A stretch of DNA of 64,000 nucleotides from Ignatzschineria sp. (lineage in GTDB: Bacteria; Pseudomonadota; Gammaproteobacteria; Cardiobacteriales; Wohlfahrtiimonadaceae). The translations under genes and the position numbers were made by a program. The stretch spans positions 1 through 64,000 of the forward strand of contig JASLFU010000033.1 of the NCBI GenBank assembly GCA_030150405.1, given 5' to 3'. Positions within the stretch are counted from its first letter, which is position 1; each line of letters begins with the position of its first letter. The notes under the pieces were generated by a model that was not told the origin of the DNA, made no database searches, and worked only from the letters and a program-made list of their open reading frames with translations. Of this stretch, positions 1 to 9,277 are shown piece by piece.

Positions 1-1013
1 TCAATGTGGTGGATAGGGTAGGAGACGCGAGTATTCTCAGTTTTTGAGCCATCTGCGAAATCGACTGTACCATCTTCTTTAACTACCACGTTTTCTAAAA
101 GTGCGTTACGACGAATGGCACCATAGATCTCAGGCTCATGCTCTTTAGAGAGGTTGATGGTTTTTGCATAACATCCACCCTCAAAGTTAAAGACACCATC
201 ATCATCCCAGCCGTGTTCATCATCCCCGATTAATTTACGGTTTGGATCGGTTGAGAGAGTGGTTTTACCTGTGCCCGAAAGCCCAAAGAAGATCGCAGTT
301 TCGCCATCTTCGCCTACGTTTGCAGAGCAGTGCATAGAAGCGATCCCTTTAAGCGGGAGGAGGTAGTTCATCACTGAGAACATTCCCTTCTTCATCTCAC
401 CGCCGTACCAAGAACCGCCGATTAACTGCATATTTTCAGTTAAGTTAAAGGCGATAAAGGTTTCGGAGTTAAGGCCCATCTCTTTGTAGTTTTTGTTTGA
501 GGTTTTTGCACCATTTAACACAGTGAAGTCGGGCTCAAAGTTTTTAAGTTCCTCTTCAGAGGGGCGGATAAACATGTTTTTCACGAAGTGAGCTTGCCAT
601 GCAACTTCGGTTACAAAGCGCACGCTTAAGCGAGTCTCTTCGTTTGCACCACAGAAACCATCAACAACAAAGAGACGTTTTCCTGAAAGTTGGTCTAAAA
701 CGAGTTTTTTAAGCTCTACCCATGTCTCTTGATCGATTGGTTTATTATCGTTTGTACCTTTGCCTGAATCAGCCCACCAGAGCGTATCTTTAGTGGTTTC
801 ATCACGTACAATATATTTATCTTTTGGGGAACGACCCGTATAGATACCGGTATCAACACTAACAGCGCCAAGGTTTGTTAACACACCTTTGTCATAGCCA
901 GTAAGCGAAGGATCCATCTCCTCTTCAAAGAGAGTCTCATAGCTTGGGTTATGTAAAACTTCTGTAGCGGTGATGCCTTGTGCTTTTAGGGCGTCAATAA
1001 TCTTTTGTGACAT
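1..1013 (-). CDS. pckA: Phosphoenolpyruvate carboxykinase (ATP), 5' part only
   Basis: This gene makes ATP-dependent PEP carboxykinase, which converts oxaloacetate and ATP to phosphoenolpyruvate, CO2 and ADP at the entry to gluconeogenesis in the cytosol. The reading frame starts with ATG at 1013 (MSQKIIDALKAQGITATEV) and runs off the left edge, so about 337 residues of an expected 520-540 are visible. Clear family motifs are YTGRSPKDKY near the N-terminus, SAYHGGGYA-type active-site context and the kinase P-loop GLSGTGKTTLS. The gene lies downstream of dacA on the same strand but 100 bp away with an AT-rich gap, so it is probably transcribed separately. Nothing looks broken in the visible part. 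Confidence 0.95.
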   Translation of the reverse strand, partial: MSQKIIDALKAQGITATEVLHNPSYETLFEEEMDPSLTGYDKGVLTNLGAVSVDTGIYTGRSPKDKYIVRDETTKDTLWWADSGKGTNDNKPIDQETWVELKKLVLDQLSGKRLFVVDGFCGANEETRLSVRFVTEVAWQAHFVKNMFIRPSEEELKNFEPDFTVLNGAKTSNKNYKEMGLNSETFIAFNLTENMQLIGGSWYGGEMKKGMFSVMNYLLPLKGIASMHCSANVGEDGETAIFFGLSGTGKTTLSTDPNRKLIGDDEHGWDDDGVFNFEGGCYAKTINLSKEHEPEIYGAIRRNALLENVVVKEDGTVDFADGSKTENTRVSYPIHHI

Positions 1014-1116
1014 TGTCTTTCTATTTCCTAATAAAAAATTAAAAATAAACCAACCTGTTTATGTGGCAAATATAATACCCAATAAACTACAAGAATACTA
1101 CAAGATTTTTAATAAA

Positions 1117-2292
1117 TTAGAGGGCAGCCTTAAATTTTGTATATTTATTGTTAAGTTTGTGGAGAAAATCTTTCCAAATACGTTGGAAAAAACCTGTTTG
1201 CTCCACATCTTCAAGTGCGACTACAGGAAAACTATAGAGCTGATGATCCCCAATATGGAATTCGAGCTTGGCAATCTCATCTCCTTGTTTGATGGGGGCC
1301 ATAATGGGCTCTTCCATCCGAATTTGTGCTTTTAAGTTCTCATATTGTACGCGGGGAAGGGTAGCGACAATCTCATCTCTTACCCCTGCAGCAACGGTTT
1401 CGGCAACGCCACGGCGAACTTTAAGATCTTGAATCTTCTCATTAGCACTATAGATCTTTTTACGATCAAAATTATTAAAGGCATAGTTCAAAAGTTCCCG
1501 TGATACCCGTTGGCGATAGCTTTCCGAATCTGCGCCTAACACCACAGCAATGACACGAAAATCATTGCGCACAGCGCTTGAAGCTAAGCTATAACCGGCG
1601 CTATTGGTGTGTCCGGTTTTGATCCCGTCAACACTTGAATCTTCCCAAAGAAGGGTATTTCGGTTGTTTTGGGTGATATTGTTCCAGGTAAAACTTCTTT
1701 GAGCATAAATTTTATAATGCTCAGGATAATTTTTAATCAATGCCCGGGAGAGAACAGCAAGATCATAGGCTGTTGTTAAATGCTCAGGGTGGGGAAGACC
1801 GCTGGTATTTTCAAAGTGGGTGTTATGTAGTCCCAGTTCCGCGGCCTTTTCATTCATCTTCATGACAAACGCCTCTTCTGAGTGGGAGAGGTGTTCAGCA
1901 AGTGCTACAGCGGCATCATTGCCTGATTGAATGATTAAACCCTTAACAAGATTTTCTACAGAGACGTTAGAATTTTCTTCAACAAACATTCTCGAGCCTG
2001 GCTGCTGGCGCGCTTTGCGGGAGATTAAAACCATGTCGTCATTACGAATAATGCCATTTTCTAGCGCTTCTGCAATGATGTAGCTGGTCATCACTTTTGT
2101 GATGCTCGCAGGCTCAAATTGCTGTTGACTATTGTGTTCAGCTAAAACGGCACCCGTTTCATAATCCATTAAAATCCACGCTTTTACCGCATATTCTGGG
2201 GGGGACAACATGGCATTAGGATTAGGTTGTGCGTGTGCTCCGGCGATCATAAGAAGGGTTAAGGAGCATAAGGAGAGAATTTTTTTAATCAT
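1117..2292 (-). CDS. dacA: D-alanyl-D-alanine carboxypeptidase (PBP5/6 type)
   Basis: Periplasmic, membrane-anchored DD-carboxypeptidase that removes the terminal D-Ala from peptidoglycan pentapeptides and so limits cross-linking. The 391-residue protein has an N-terminal signal peptide (cleavage near AHA-QPN), then the penicillin-binding motifs SITK (S63-K66), SGN (123-125) and KTG (225-227). A C-terminal beta domain follows, ending in an amphipathic helix rich in aromatic and basic residues that should anchor the protein in the inner membrane. Length and domain order are normal. It is the last gene of the mreB-to-dacA operon, 20 bp after rlpA. The symbol could equally be dacC; paralogues cannot be told apart here. 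Confidence 0.95.
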   Translation of the reverse strand: MIKKILSLCSLTLLMIAGAHAQPNPNAMLSPPEYAVKAWILMDYETGAVLAEHNSQQQFEPASITKVMTSYIIAEALENGIIRNDDMVLISRKARQQPGSRMFVEENSNVSVENLVKGLIIQSGNDAAVALAEHLSHSEEAFVMKMNEKAAELGLHNTHFENTSGLPHPEHLTTAYDLAVLSRALIKNYPEHYKIYAQRSFTWNNITQNNRNTLLWEDSSVDGIKTGHTNSAGYSLASSAVRNDFRVIAVVLGADSESYRQRVSRELLNYAFNNFDRKKIYSANEKIQDLKVRRGVAETVAAGVRDEIVATLPRVQYENLKAQIRMEEPIMAPIKQGDEIAKLEFHIGDHQLYSFPVVALEDVEQTGFFQRIWKDFLHKLNNKYTKFKAAL

Positions 2293-2312
2293 AGTGTCTC
2301 GAGTCTTAAATA

Positions 2313-3425
2313 TTAAAATGAAACAATAGTGTTAGGAAGTGTAATGCCGGCCGCCGTGTTGGAGGCATCGTAACGACTTGCAAAGCTACCAATCACTACA
2401 CGATAAAGTCCATTCTGGTAGAAGATTTGGGGCGGCTGCTGCACTTGATTCTGTATATTATAACTAAAGTTTTGGGCATTGAGCTCGCTACTAAATGAGC
2501 CTAATTGAATGTAGATCCCTGGGGTAACAATCTGAGGTTGAGTGGGAGTAGTCTGCGCTGGGAATACCGGGGTATTAGCATATTGATTTTGCGCTAAATT
2601 TTCGCCCGTTGGCGCATTAGAGAAGGTCTGCACCTCTAAAATTTCCTGCTCAGAGTTGGGCGGAAAGATTGGGGCTTGTACATTATTTGTGCTCGCAGTC
2701 GTTGTTTCAGGCACTGTATAAGGTGTTGCTGTTGCCGTACTCTTTTCCGGAATGCCCGACTCCTTCTGGAGCTTATCTAAAGCATATTGGGAAGGGGTGT
2801 CATCACTCGGCTTAGGTGTTCCCCGTCTATTTTTAAGATGCTGATGGGGCGGCAGAGCCTCTACACGCACTTTCGCAGTCCCTTTTTGTACAACGTCGAG
2901 CTCTAAGGCCGCGGCATAAGAGAGATCAATAATGCGATCTTTGACAAATGGGCCCCGGTCATTGACTCGCAGAGTAAGCTGCTTACCATTTTCAAGGTTA
3001 GTGACTAAAACATAGCTTGGGATCGGCAGTGTTTTATGAGCCGCAGTATAAGCATACATATCGTAAGGCGTACCGCTTGAGGTGCTTTTTCCGTGGAACT
3101 TTTTCCCATACCAGGAGGCATAACCCTCCTCTTTATACCCTTTAGTCGTCGGGAGTAAGCGATAAGTTGTGCCAAAAACTTCATAAGTTTCAGGGTTACC
3201 TGAACGGCTTAAAGGCTCCTCTTTTGGAATTGCTCCCTTTACTTTGTCGGGGGAATAGCTCGGCCCGCCACTACATCCCGCAATAACCATGGCGCCAATA
3301 AGACAATAGGTTAATTTAGGAGAGATGTGAGAAAAGAGGGAAGGAGTCATGCGCTTTTTAGGCGTGACTCCTTCAAAGAGTGCTCGAGAGTGAACTCGAT
3401 GCGCAAACAGATTGCTAAAAGCCAT
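2313..3425 (-). CDS. rlpA: RlpA septal-ring lytic transglycosylase, SPOR-domain lipoprotein
   Basis: RlpA is an outer-membrane lipoprotein that cleaves naked (denuded) glycan strands at the septum. The sequence shows a lipobox (VIAGC), a double-psi beta-barrel with the motif YASWYGKKFHGKSTSSG and the RVNDRGPF catalytic segment, a long Pro/Thr-rich linker, and a C-terminal SPOR domain beginning around YIQLGSFSS, which binds denuded peptidoglycan. The ATG at 3425 has a good ribosome site (AGGA, 8 nt upstream) but gives an unusually long 50-residue signal region. The in-frame ATG at 3350 gives a conventional lipoprotein signal but has its GGAG about 17 nt away. The gene starts 3 nt after the mltB stop codon. 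Confidence 0.93.
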   Translation of the reverse strand: MAFSNLFAHRVHSRALFEGVTPKKRMTPSLFSHISPKLTYCLIGAMVIAGCSGGPSYSPDKVKGAIPKEEPLSRSGNPETYEVFGTTYRLLPTTKGYKEEGYASWYGKKFHGKSTSSGTPYDMYAYTAAHKTLPIPSYVLVTNLENGKQLTLRVNDRGPFVKDRIIDLSYAAALELDVVQKGTAKVRVEALPPHQHLKNRRGTPKPSDDTPSQYALDKLQKESGIPEKSTATATPYTVPETTTASTNNVQAPIFPPNSEQEILEVQTFSNAPTGENLAQNQYANTPVFPAQTTPTQPQIVTPGIYIQLGSFSSELNAQNFSYNIQNQVQQPPQIFYQNGLYRVVIGSFASRYDASNTAAGITLPNTIVSF

Positions 3426-3428
3426 CTA

Positions 3429-4517
3429 TTAATTCCTCGCTTTGATCGCTTCTGCTAATTGATAGACCGCCATTGCATAGAGCGGTGAGTGGTTATAGCG
3501 GGTGATTGCGTAGAAGTTGCGATAGCCTAACCACCACTCATCCACTTTAGGTGAGCTCGTGAGCTCCATCTGGAAGAGGGTTGCAGGGCCAGGCGCATGG
3601 TTAGGGGTAATAACGCCCGCATCTCTTAACTGCGCTAAGCTATGTTTAGGCGGTGTTAAACGTCCACTATGCTTTAAGCTATGGTAAGCGGTAGTGTTGG
3701 GGGAGACAGAGACCTTTTCTGCCACTTTTGCGCCGCGCACCCAGCCATGTTTTGCAAGGTAGTTGGCCACAGAGCCGATCGCATCAACAGGATTGTTCCA
3801 AAGATCACGATGGCCATCCCCATCAAAATCCACTGCGTATGCTAAGTAGCTTGAGGGCATAAATTGTGGGTAGCCCATCGCACCTGCGTAAGAGCCTTTG
3901 TAGCTAAAGGGATCGCGACCCGTTTCGCTAAGAATTTTAAAGAAGTTTCCAAGCTCTTTAGAGAAAAACTCCGCACGGCGAGGATAATCAAAGGCTAATG
4001 TGGCAAGGGCATCTAACACAAGCCAAGAGCCTCTATTTTGCCCATAACTTGTTTCGACGCCAATAATCGCAGCGATCACATATTTATCTACACCATATTG
4101 AGCTTCAGCACGCTCAAAAGTTGTGCGGTGTTGATTAAAGAAGTTGACCCCATCGTTAATGCGTTTTTCCGTCATAAAGATTGGGCGGTAACGGCCCCAA
4201 TTCATCACCCCTTCTGCAGGGCGATTCATCGCCTCAATAATTTTAGGCTGCAAGTTTGTGTGATTGAGTATTTTGCGCATCCATTCTGGATTTAAGTTGT
4301 GCTCTCGGCTCGCTTTTTGGATAAAGTTTTGTACATCCGCTCGCTGTGCAAGATTTGATTGCGGGCGTGAATAGTTCCCTGTATCCGCAGTAGGGAGAGT
4401 CGGTTTTGCACTATTAGGCGCAGGTTGATTCGCTGCTTTTGGTGCAGTTTTATCGGTAGCGCAAGCGCTTAAAACAAGCATAGAGGCAAGGGTTGCCGCT
4501 AAAATAGGAGATCTCAT
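3429..4517 (-). CDS. mltB: Lytic murein transglycosylase B, lipoprotein
   Basis: MltB cleaves the beta-1,4 bond between MurNAc and GlcNAc, leaving a 1,6-anhydro end, and acts from the inner face of the outer membrane. The 362-residue protein begins with a lipoprotein signal (LVLSACA), followed by an Ala/Pro-rich spacer and the SLT-2 fold. The catalytic glutamate lies in the segment GVETSYG, and the downstream GAMGYPQFMPSSY and FDGDGHRDLWN motifs are typical of the MltB family. The gene abuts rodA directly (zero-base gap) and is followed 3 nt later by rlpA, so it sits inside the shape operon, as in pseudomonads. Confidence 0.95.
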   Translation of the reverse strand: MRSPILAATLASMLVLSACATDKTAPKAANQPAPNSAKPTLPTADTGNYSRPQSNLAQRADVQNFIQKASREHNLNPEWMRKILNHTNLQPKIIEAMNRPAEGVMNWGRYRPIFMTEKRINDGVNFFNQHRTTFERAEAQYGVDKYVIAAIIGVETSYGQNRGSWLVLDALATLAFDYPRRAEFFSKELGNFFKILSETGRDPFSYKGSYAGAMGYPQFMPSSYLAYAVDFDGDGHRDLWNNPVDAIGSVANYLAKHGWVRGAKVAEKVSVSPNTTAYHSLKHSGRLTPPKHSLAQLRDAGVITPNHAPGPATLFQMELTSSPKVDEWWLGYRNFYAITRYNHSPLYAMAVYQLAEAIKARN

Positions 4518-5654
4518 TTATTGAATCCTCTTTTTAATAGATGCTGGGTTTGCGTAAATGTTCATTAATATACCAAAGGAGATAAAGAGTGTCACAATTG
4601 AAGTGCCTCCATAACTCACAAAGGGAAGGGGGATACCTACAATAGGTAAAATCCCGCTTACCATGCCGGCATTGACAAATACATAGAAAAAGAAATACAT
4701 ACAGATGGCGCCACCAATTAGCTGAAAATAGCTATCCCTCCCTCGCATCGAGATGTAGAGCCCTCGCCAAATAATGAGAAGGTAGCAGATCAGTAGCAAT
4801 GAGGTGCCCACAAGGCCAAATTCCTCCCCAATAATGGCATAAATAAAATCGGTAGTGGCTTCGGGTAAAAATTGGAGGGAAACTTGAGTACTATTTTTCC
4901 ATCCCTTGCCATAGATACCGCCAGAGCCGATCGCAATTTTTGATTGAATGATCTGGTATCCCTTACCTAAAGGATCAGATTCTGGATTAATAAAGGTGAT
5001 GACACGATCTTTCTGATACGGTTTGAGCCCGAAATTCCAAAAGAGGGGGATCGCTACCGCTAAAATAAGGAGAGTGGCAATAATATAGCGCCAATAGAGT
5101 CCGGCTAGAAAGAGCACTGCAATCCCAGAAAAAGCGATTACAAGAGCAGTTCCTAAATCGGGTTGTAGGAAGATCAATCCAAAGGGCACAGCAATGAGAA
5201 AGAGTGCCACTAAGATACTCACAAAAGAAGGGGGGAGGGGATGTCTATGGAGATAGAAGGCGATCATCATCGGCACAGCAAGCTTCATAATTTCAGAAGG
5301 CTGAAAGCGGAAAAATCCCAGATCGATCCAACGGCTTGCCCCTTTTGCACTAACACCGTAGAGAAAGACGACCAATAGCAGAATAAGCCCGAAAGTATAG
5401 AAGATCGGGGTAAACTGTTTAATGCGCTCTGGGGGGATAAAGGCGATAAAGATCATGGCCATAAAGCCAATGCCGATCTTTATAGCTTGAGAGGTCACAT
5501 AGCCGATATCTTGATTTGAGGCGCTATAGAGCACTGTTAAGCTAAATAGCGATAAGAGCGCAATCAGAAAAGTTAAAACGGTATCGAGATGAAAAAAGGC
5601 CAAGATACCGGTAGGCTTCACCTCTTCGGTGTGATAGATATCTTCATAATTCAT
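4518..5654 (-). CDS. rodA: Rod shape-determining SEDS glycosyltransferase RodA
   Basis: RodA is the SEDS-family peptidoglycan polymerase of the elongasome and works with PBP2. The 378-residue protein has about ten membrane helices, the loop motif LQPDLGTALV, the segment FLPEATTDFIYAIIGEEFG, and the C-terminal PLPFVSYGGTS motif shared by RodA, FtsW and SpoVE. Its start codon overlaps the end of mrdA by 4 bp (ATGA), so translation is probably coupled and the two partners are made in a fixed ratio. Length matches the family. Confidence 0.97.
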   Translation of the reverse strand: MNYEDIYHTEEVKPTGILAFFHLDTVLTFLIALLSLFSLTVLYSASNQDIGYVTSQAIKIGIGFMAMIFIAFIPPERIKQFTPIFYTFGLILLLVVFLYGVSAKGASRWIDLGFFRFQPSEIMKLAVPMMIAFYLHRHPLPPSFVSILVALFLIAVPFGLIFLQPDLGTALVIAFSGIAVLFLAGLYWRYIIATLLILAVAIPLFWNFGLKPYQKDRVITFINPESDPLGKGYQIIQSKIAIGSGGIYGKGWKNSTQVSLQFLPEATTDFIYAIIGEEFGLVGTSLLLICYLLIIWRGLYISMRGRDSYFQLIGGAICMYFFFYVFVNAGMVSGILPIVGIPLPFVSYGGTSIVTLFISFGILMNIYANPASIKKRIQ

Positions 5655-7930
5655 GAGCGATCTCTCCGGCGTATCTGGTTTAAAGTCTCTTTCCTGCGGA
5701 GCAAGGCCGCGGGATTTTGTGTGAGTTCGGGCGCAGGTTGAATGCGAATATTTTGGCGAAGTGAGCGAAACGGCGCTTCTAAAGCCTCCTCTTTAGGCAG
5801 AGAGTGTTTGGGATCATTAGGTGTACTCTCTAATGAGATTTCGCTGAAATCCTCCTCTTCGCGATTAGACTCATCTGCGGGTGTCAGTTGCCTCTTCTGC
5901 ATTAAAGCTTTGGGCAGTTTGATCGGCATGGCCTCTTTTGGGAAGGCACCATTTTCAAGGAGCTCTTCATAGAGCATAAGTTGAAGCTCCTCCTCTGTTA
6001 GGCTCGCTTCTAAGGCGTAACGCTCCTTCTCTTCTTCAAAAATTTTTAAGGCCCGGCGTCCAAGGGGTGTATCGAAATCATTGAGCCAGGCATCCATGAC
6101 CTCTTTCCCGATTGGCGCTGCGACTCGAGAGCCAGAGCCCCCATTTTCTACAATCAGCGCAATAGCGATTTGAGGATTTTCCACAGGGGCAAAGGCAGTG
6201 TACCATGCATGGTCATGATATTTACGCTCAAGGTTAGCGGCATCATATTTTGCCCCTTGGGCGATGGTTTTTACTTGAGCTGTCCCTGTTTTTCCGGCGG
6301 AGCGATAATTGAGTAGCTTATGCCTTCTTGCGGTTCCTCGAGAGCCATGAACCACAGCCTCCATCCCCTCCACAATTACTTGCCAATATTGCTCGGAATC
6401 GAGAATGATGGGGGCGATAGGATTGGGGTTTGTAAACTCTTTCTGATTAGAGGGGGGTATTGCTGTAGCCCCTAGGATATGAGGCTCGAAGGCATCCCCT
6501 TGCATACCGATAATAGCTGTTGCTTGGGCAATTTGTAACGGTGTGGTCAGCCAGTAACTCTGCCCAATGCCGGCGGTAACGGTATCTCCCGTGTACCAAG
6601 GCTGCTTAAAGCGCCGGCGTTTATATTCTGGGGTAGGGGCAATGCCTGCAGATTCGCCAATAAGGTCTATATTTGTTCGCGTGCCGAGAGCAAATTTGGC
6701 TAAAAAGTCGGTGAGGGCAGTGACCCCCATGTTATAGGCAAGATCATAAAAATAGACATCGCACGAGCGCTCGATCGCCTGGCGCACATTCAAGGGGCCG
6801 TGATAGCCCATATCTCTAAACTTATGGTTATCCCCGGGAACTTGAAAATAGCCCTGACAGTTCACGCGGCTATGCTCCGTTACAAAACCATTTTGTAAAC
6901 CTGCTAGCGCAATTTGGGGCTTAATCACGGAGCCTGGCGGGTAGAGCCCTTGCATCACACGGTTGAGGAAAGGGGTAGAAGGGTCGGTGTTTAGAGCATT
7001 AAAATCACGATGACTAATTCCATCTACAAAGAGATTTGGGTCATATGTAGGGTTTGAAACAAAGGCTAAAACGGCGCCGCTCTGGGGATCTAAAACCACA
7101 ATGGAGCCATCGTAATCCCCTAGCGCCTCTTCTGCTAAGATCTGTAAGCGAATATCGAGCGTAAGATAGATATTCTTTCCGGGGATAGGGGCGGTTTCGC
7201 TAATTTTGCGCACAGTCCTACCATGCGAGCTGGTTTCGACCTTTTCAAAGCCCATGGTGCCTCGAAGGATATTTTCAAAGCTTTTCTCGGCGCCCCGTTT
7301 TCCCATATGGGTAATGCCGTTATACTCTTTTTCAAGATGATTTTCCCGGATCTCCTCAAGATCACGAGCATCAACACGCCCCACATAACCAATGGCATGT
7401 ACGGCGCGTGATTTAAAGGGGTAGACACGTACAAGATCCGCATGCACGTTAACACCATCTAATTTATGAAGATTGATGGAGAGAAGTGCAATCTCATCAT
7501 CGGTTAAGCCCTTTTTAAGAATAACAGCATCCTGTTTATTCGCTCGGCGATAGGCACGTTTAAATGAGCGGATATCATTTTCTGAAATCGGCACAATTTG
7601 GTCGATGGCGGCAATGAGATCATCAATATTTTGGGTGATGTCTTGTGGCGTAATCTCGATATTGTAGATGGGGATATTGGTAGCTAAAATTTCACCATTA
7701 CGATCAAATATCTGCCCGCGAGTAGGGGGGAGAGGGTGAAGCTTGATGCGATTGGAGTTTGAGAGCGTGGTGTAGCGCTCATGCTCGATAATTTGTAAAA
7801 AACCTAGGCGGAGAATCAGTGCAATAAAGGCAAAGAGGATAAGGATCGCACAGATTAGCGCTCGACCCTTGAAGATCGAGGGAATAAAGGGCGCGTTTTT
7901 CCGTGGACGATCTAACATCAATTTGCTCAC
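5651..7930 (-). CDS. mrdA: Penicillin-binding protein 2, elongasome transpeptidase, with extended C-terminus
   Basis: Class B PBP2 cross-links new peptidoglycan during side-wall growth with RodA. The 759-residue protein has an N-terminal membrane helix, the pedestal domain starting with the RGQIFDRNGE motif, and a transpeptidase domain with the motifs SVIK (S334-K337), SCD (389-391) and KTG (547-549). The transpeptidase domain ends near residue 620. After it comes an extra tail of roughly 135 residues, first acidic and Leu-rich, then Glu/Ser/Pro-rich, ending in a basic Arg-rich stretch. The usual family length is about 600-650. The gene follows mreD without a gap and overlaps rodA by 4 bp. 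Confidence 0.95.
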   Translation of the reverse strand: MSKLMLDRPRKNAPFIPSIFKGRALICAILILFAFIALILRLGFLQIIEHERYTTLSNSNRIKLHPLPPTRGQIFDRNGEILATNIPIYNIEITPQDITQNIDDLIAAIDQIVPISENDIRSFKRAYRRANKQDAVILKKGLTDDEIALLSINLHKLDGVNVHADLVRVYPFKSRAVHAIGYVGRVDARDLEEIRENHLEKEYNGITHMGKRGAEKSFENILRGTMGFEKVETSSHGRTVRKISETAPIPGKNIYLTLDIRLQILAEEALGDYDGSIVVLDPQSGAVLAFVSNPTYDPNLFVDGISHRDFNALNTDPSTPFLNRVMQGLYPPGSVIKPQIALAGLQNGFVTEHSRVNCQGYFQVPGDNHKFRDMGYHGPLNVRQAIERSCDVYFYDLAYNMGVTALTDFLAKFALGTRTNIDLIGESAGIAPTPEYKRRRFKQPWYTGDTVTAGIGQSYWLTTPLQIAQATAIIGMQGDAFEPHILGATAIPPSNQKEFTNPNPIAPIILDSEQYWQVIVEGMEAVVHGSRGTARRHKLLNYRSAGKTGTAQVKTIAQGAKYDAANLERKYHDHAWYTAFAPVENPQIAIALIVENGGSGSRVAAPIGKEVMDAWLNDFDTPLGRRALKIFEEEKERYALEASLTEEELQLMLYEELLENGAFPKEAMPIKLPKALMQKRQLTPADESNREEEDFSEISLESTPNDPKHSLPKEEALEAPFRSLRQNIRIQPAPELTQNPAALLRRKETLNQIRRRDRS

Positions 7931-8413
7931 CTATTCGGTAATATGTAGGAAGTGGCAAGCTTCTGTTAAGAGCGCATAGATCAAAGGCCAGACTAAACTA
8001 GAGACTAAAATAGGCATAATCCAGAGAATAATACTTGGAATAGCATTGCCTAAAATACCATTAATCCAGGTAATAATGAGTGATTGAATAATAAAGATGG
8101 CGGGCACTAAAATAGTCTGTTCAGGAAGGGTTAATTCCCGAATCCATTGATAATGCCGTTTAATAAGGTAGCAAAGAATGGAGAAGATAAAACCATGCAT
8201 CCCCCAAATAAATGACTTTGAGATATCGAGCAGCATCCCCGCAAACCATGCCGAGCCGACACCAAATTTAGTAGGTAGATGCAGAGACCAAAAGAGCACA
8301 ACCATCAGTGTCCAGTTGGGGCGCATGACCTCAAAAAAGTGGGGCATCGGGACAATATCTAGCGTAATGCCCACCCCTAATGTTAATAAGATAAAGAGAT
8401 TGCGTTTTAGCAT
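7931..8413 (-). CDS. mreD: Rod shape-determining membrane protein MreD
   Basis: MreD is a small integral membrane protein of the elongasome that balances MreC's activation of RodA-PBP2. The 160-residue protein has about five predicted transmembrane segments and the family signature LDISKSFIWGMHGF near the middle. Sequence conservation in MreD is low, so much of the confidence comes from its position. Its ATG shares one base with the mreC stop codon region (mreC ends at 8413) and its stop abuts mrdA. Confidence 0.93.
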   Translation of the reverse strand: MLKRNLFILLTLGVGITLDIVPMPHFFEVMRPNWTLMVVLFWSLHLPTKFGVGSAWFAGMLLDISKSFIWGMHGFIFSILCYLIKRHYQWIRELTLPEQTILVPAIFIIQSLIITWINGILGNAIPSIILWIMPILVSSLVWPLIYALLTEACHFLHITE

Positions 8414-9255
8414 TATTTTTTCTCCTCATCCATTAAGATTAAGACTTCTCGAATACGATCAAGTTTTGCGGTAGGGGTGGCAACAATGCGGGCAAAGTAA
8501 CCTGTGGAGTCAACGGTAATCGTCTTTACCACAGCTACGGGATAGCCTGCGGGAAATCGCTCATCAAGCCCCGATGTGACGAGGAGATCGCCCACTTTTA
8601 CATCATCATCGAAGGCGATATTGCTCACATCAATCTCATTGAGCTTCCCATTTCCCGTTGCAATGCCCCGAATTCCGTTACGATTTACCTCAATGGGAAG
8701 TGAATGGTGCGGATCGGTAATAAGAATCGCTTTACTTGAGTAAGGGGAGGTTTCGATCGTCTGTCCGATAATCCCATTATTGTTCAGAACGGGGAGATTG
8801 CGGGTAATGTTTTGATTCTCCCCTTGATTGAGTGTGACAATATGGCGATAGGGATCGGAAGTGATATTGATTAATTCCGCAATAATTGTAGAGTAACCCA
8901 GTTTTGCCGAGGACTGAAGGAGCATGCGAAGGCGCCTATTCTCTGCCATCAGTGCTGCCATCTGCTGAGTTTCGTAGGAGAGGTAGAGCTCCTTTTTCTC
9001 TAGCGCTTCAATTTTTTGGATTAACTCACTTTTGCTTCTCTTCCAATCTTGAAAAGAGCGCAGAGCATTTGCAGGAGACTCCGCAATGCGAGCAAGAGGA
9101 TAGATCGCCGCGCCGAGGTAATATTTCGGGGCGTGAAGGTACTCTGTCCGATGATCCATAAACATCAGCAAGATAGAGAGCAGAGAGAAAAAAATAGCCT
9201 TAGATTTTAGTTTAAGGCTATAAAAATCAAACTTAGTCTGGTTTGACGTCGCCAT
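8413..9255 (-). CDS. mreC: Rod shape-determining periplasmic protein MreC
   Basis: MreC is a bitopic protein whose periplasmic domain binds and activates PBP2. The 280-residue protein has a short cytoplasmic tail, one membrane helix near residues 20-35 and a coiled coil around residues 70-105 (ELIQKIEALEKKELYLSYE). The C-terminal beta domains carry the family segments GIIGQTIE, LITDPHHSLPIEV and VTSGLDERFPAGYPVA. It starts 22 bp after mreB and overlaps mreD. Nothing is unusual. Confidence 0.96.
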   Translation of the reverse strand: MATSNQTKFDFYSLKLKSKAIFFSLLSILLMFMDHRTEYLHAPKYYLGAAIYPLARIAESPANALRSFQDWKRSKSELIQKIEALEKKELYLSYETQQMAALMAENRRLRMLLQSSAKLGYSTIIAELINITSDPYRHIVTLNQGENQNITRNLPVLNNNGIIGQTIETSPYSSKAILITDPHHSLPIEVNRNGIRGIATGNGKLNEIDVSNIAFDDDVKVGDLLVTSGLDERFPAGYPVAVVKTITVDSTGYFARIVATPTAKLDRIREVLILMDEEKK

Positions 9256-9277
9256 AAAGACTCCCTAAAAGGGGCGC

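Noticed and set aside
970..1335. Plus-strand frame overlapping the end of dacA and the start of pckA
   Set aside because: It lies across two well-supported minus-strand genes and has no family features; a shadow frame.
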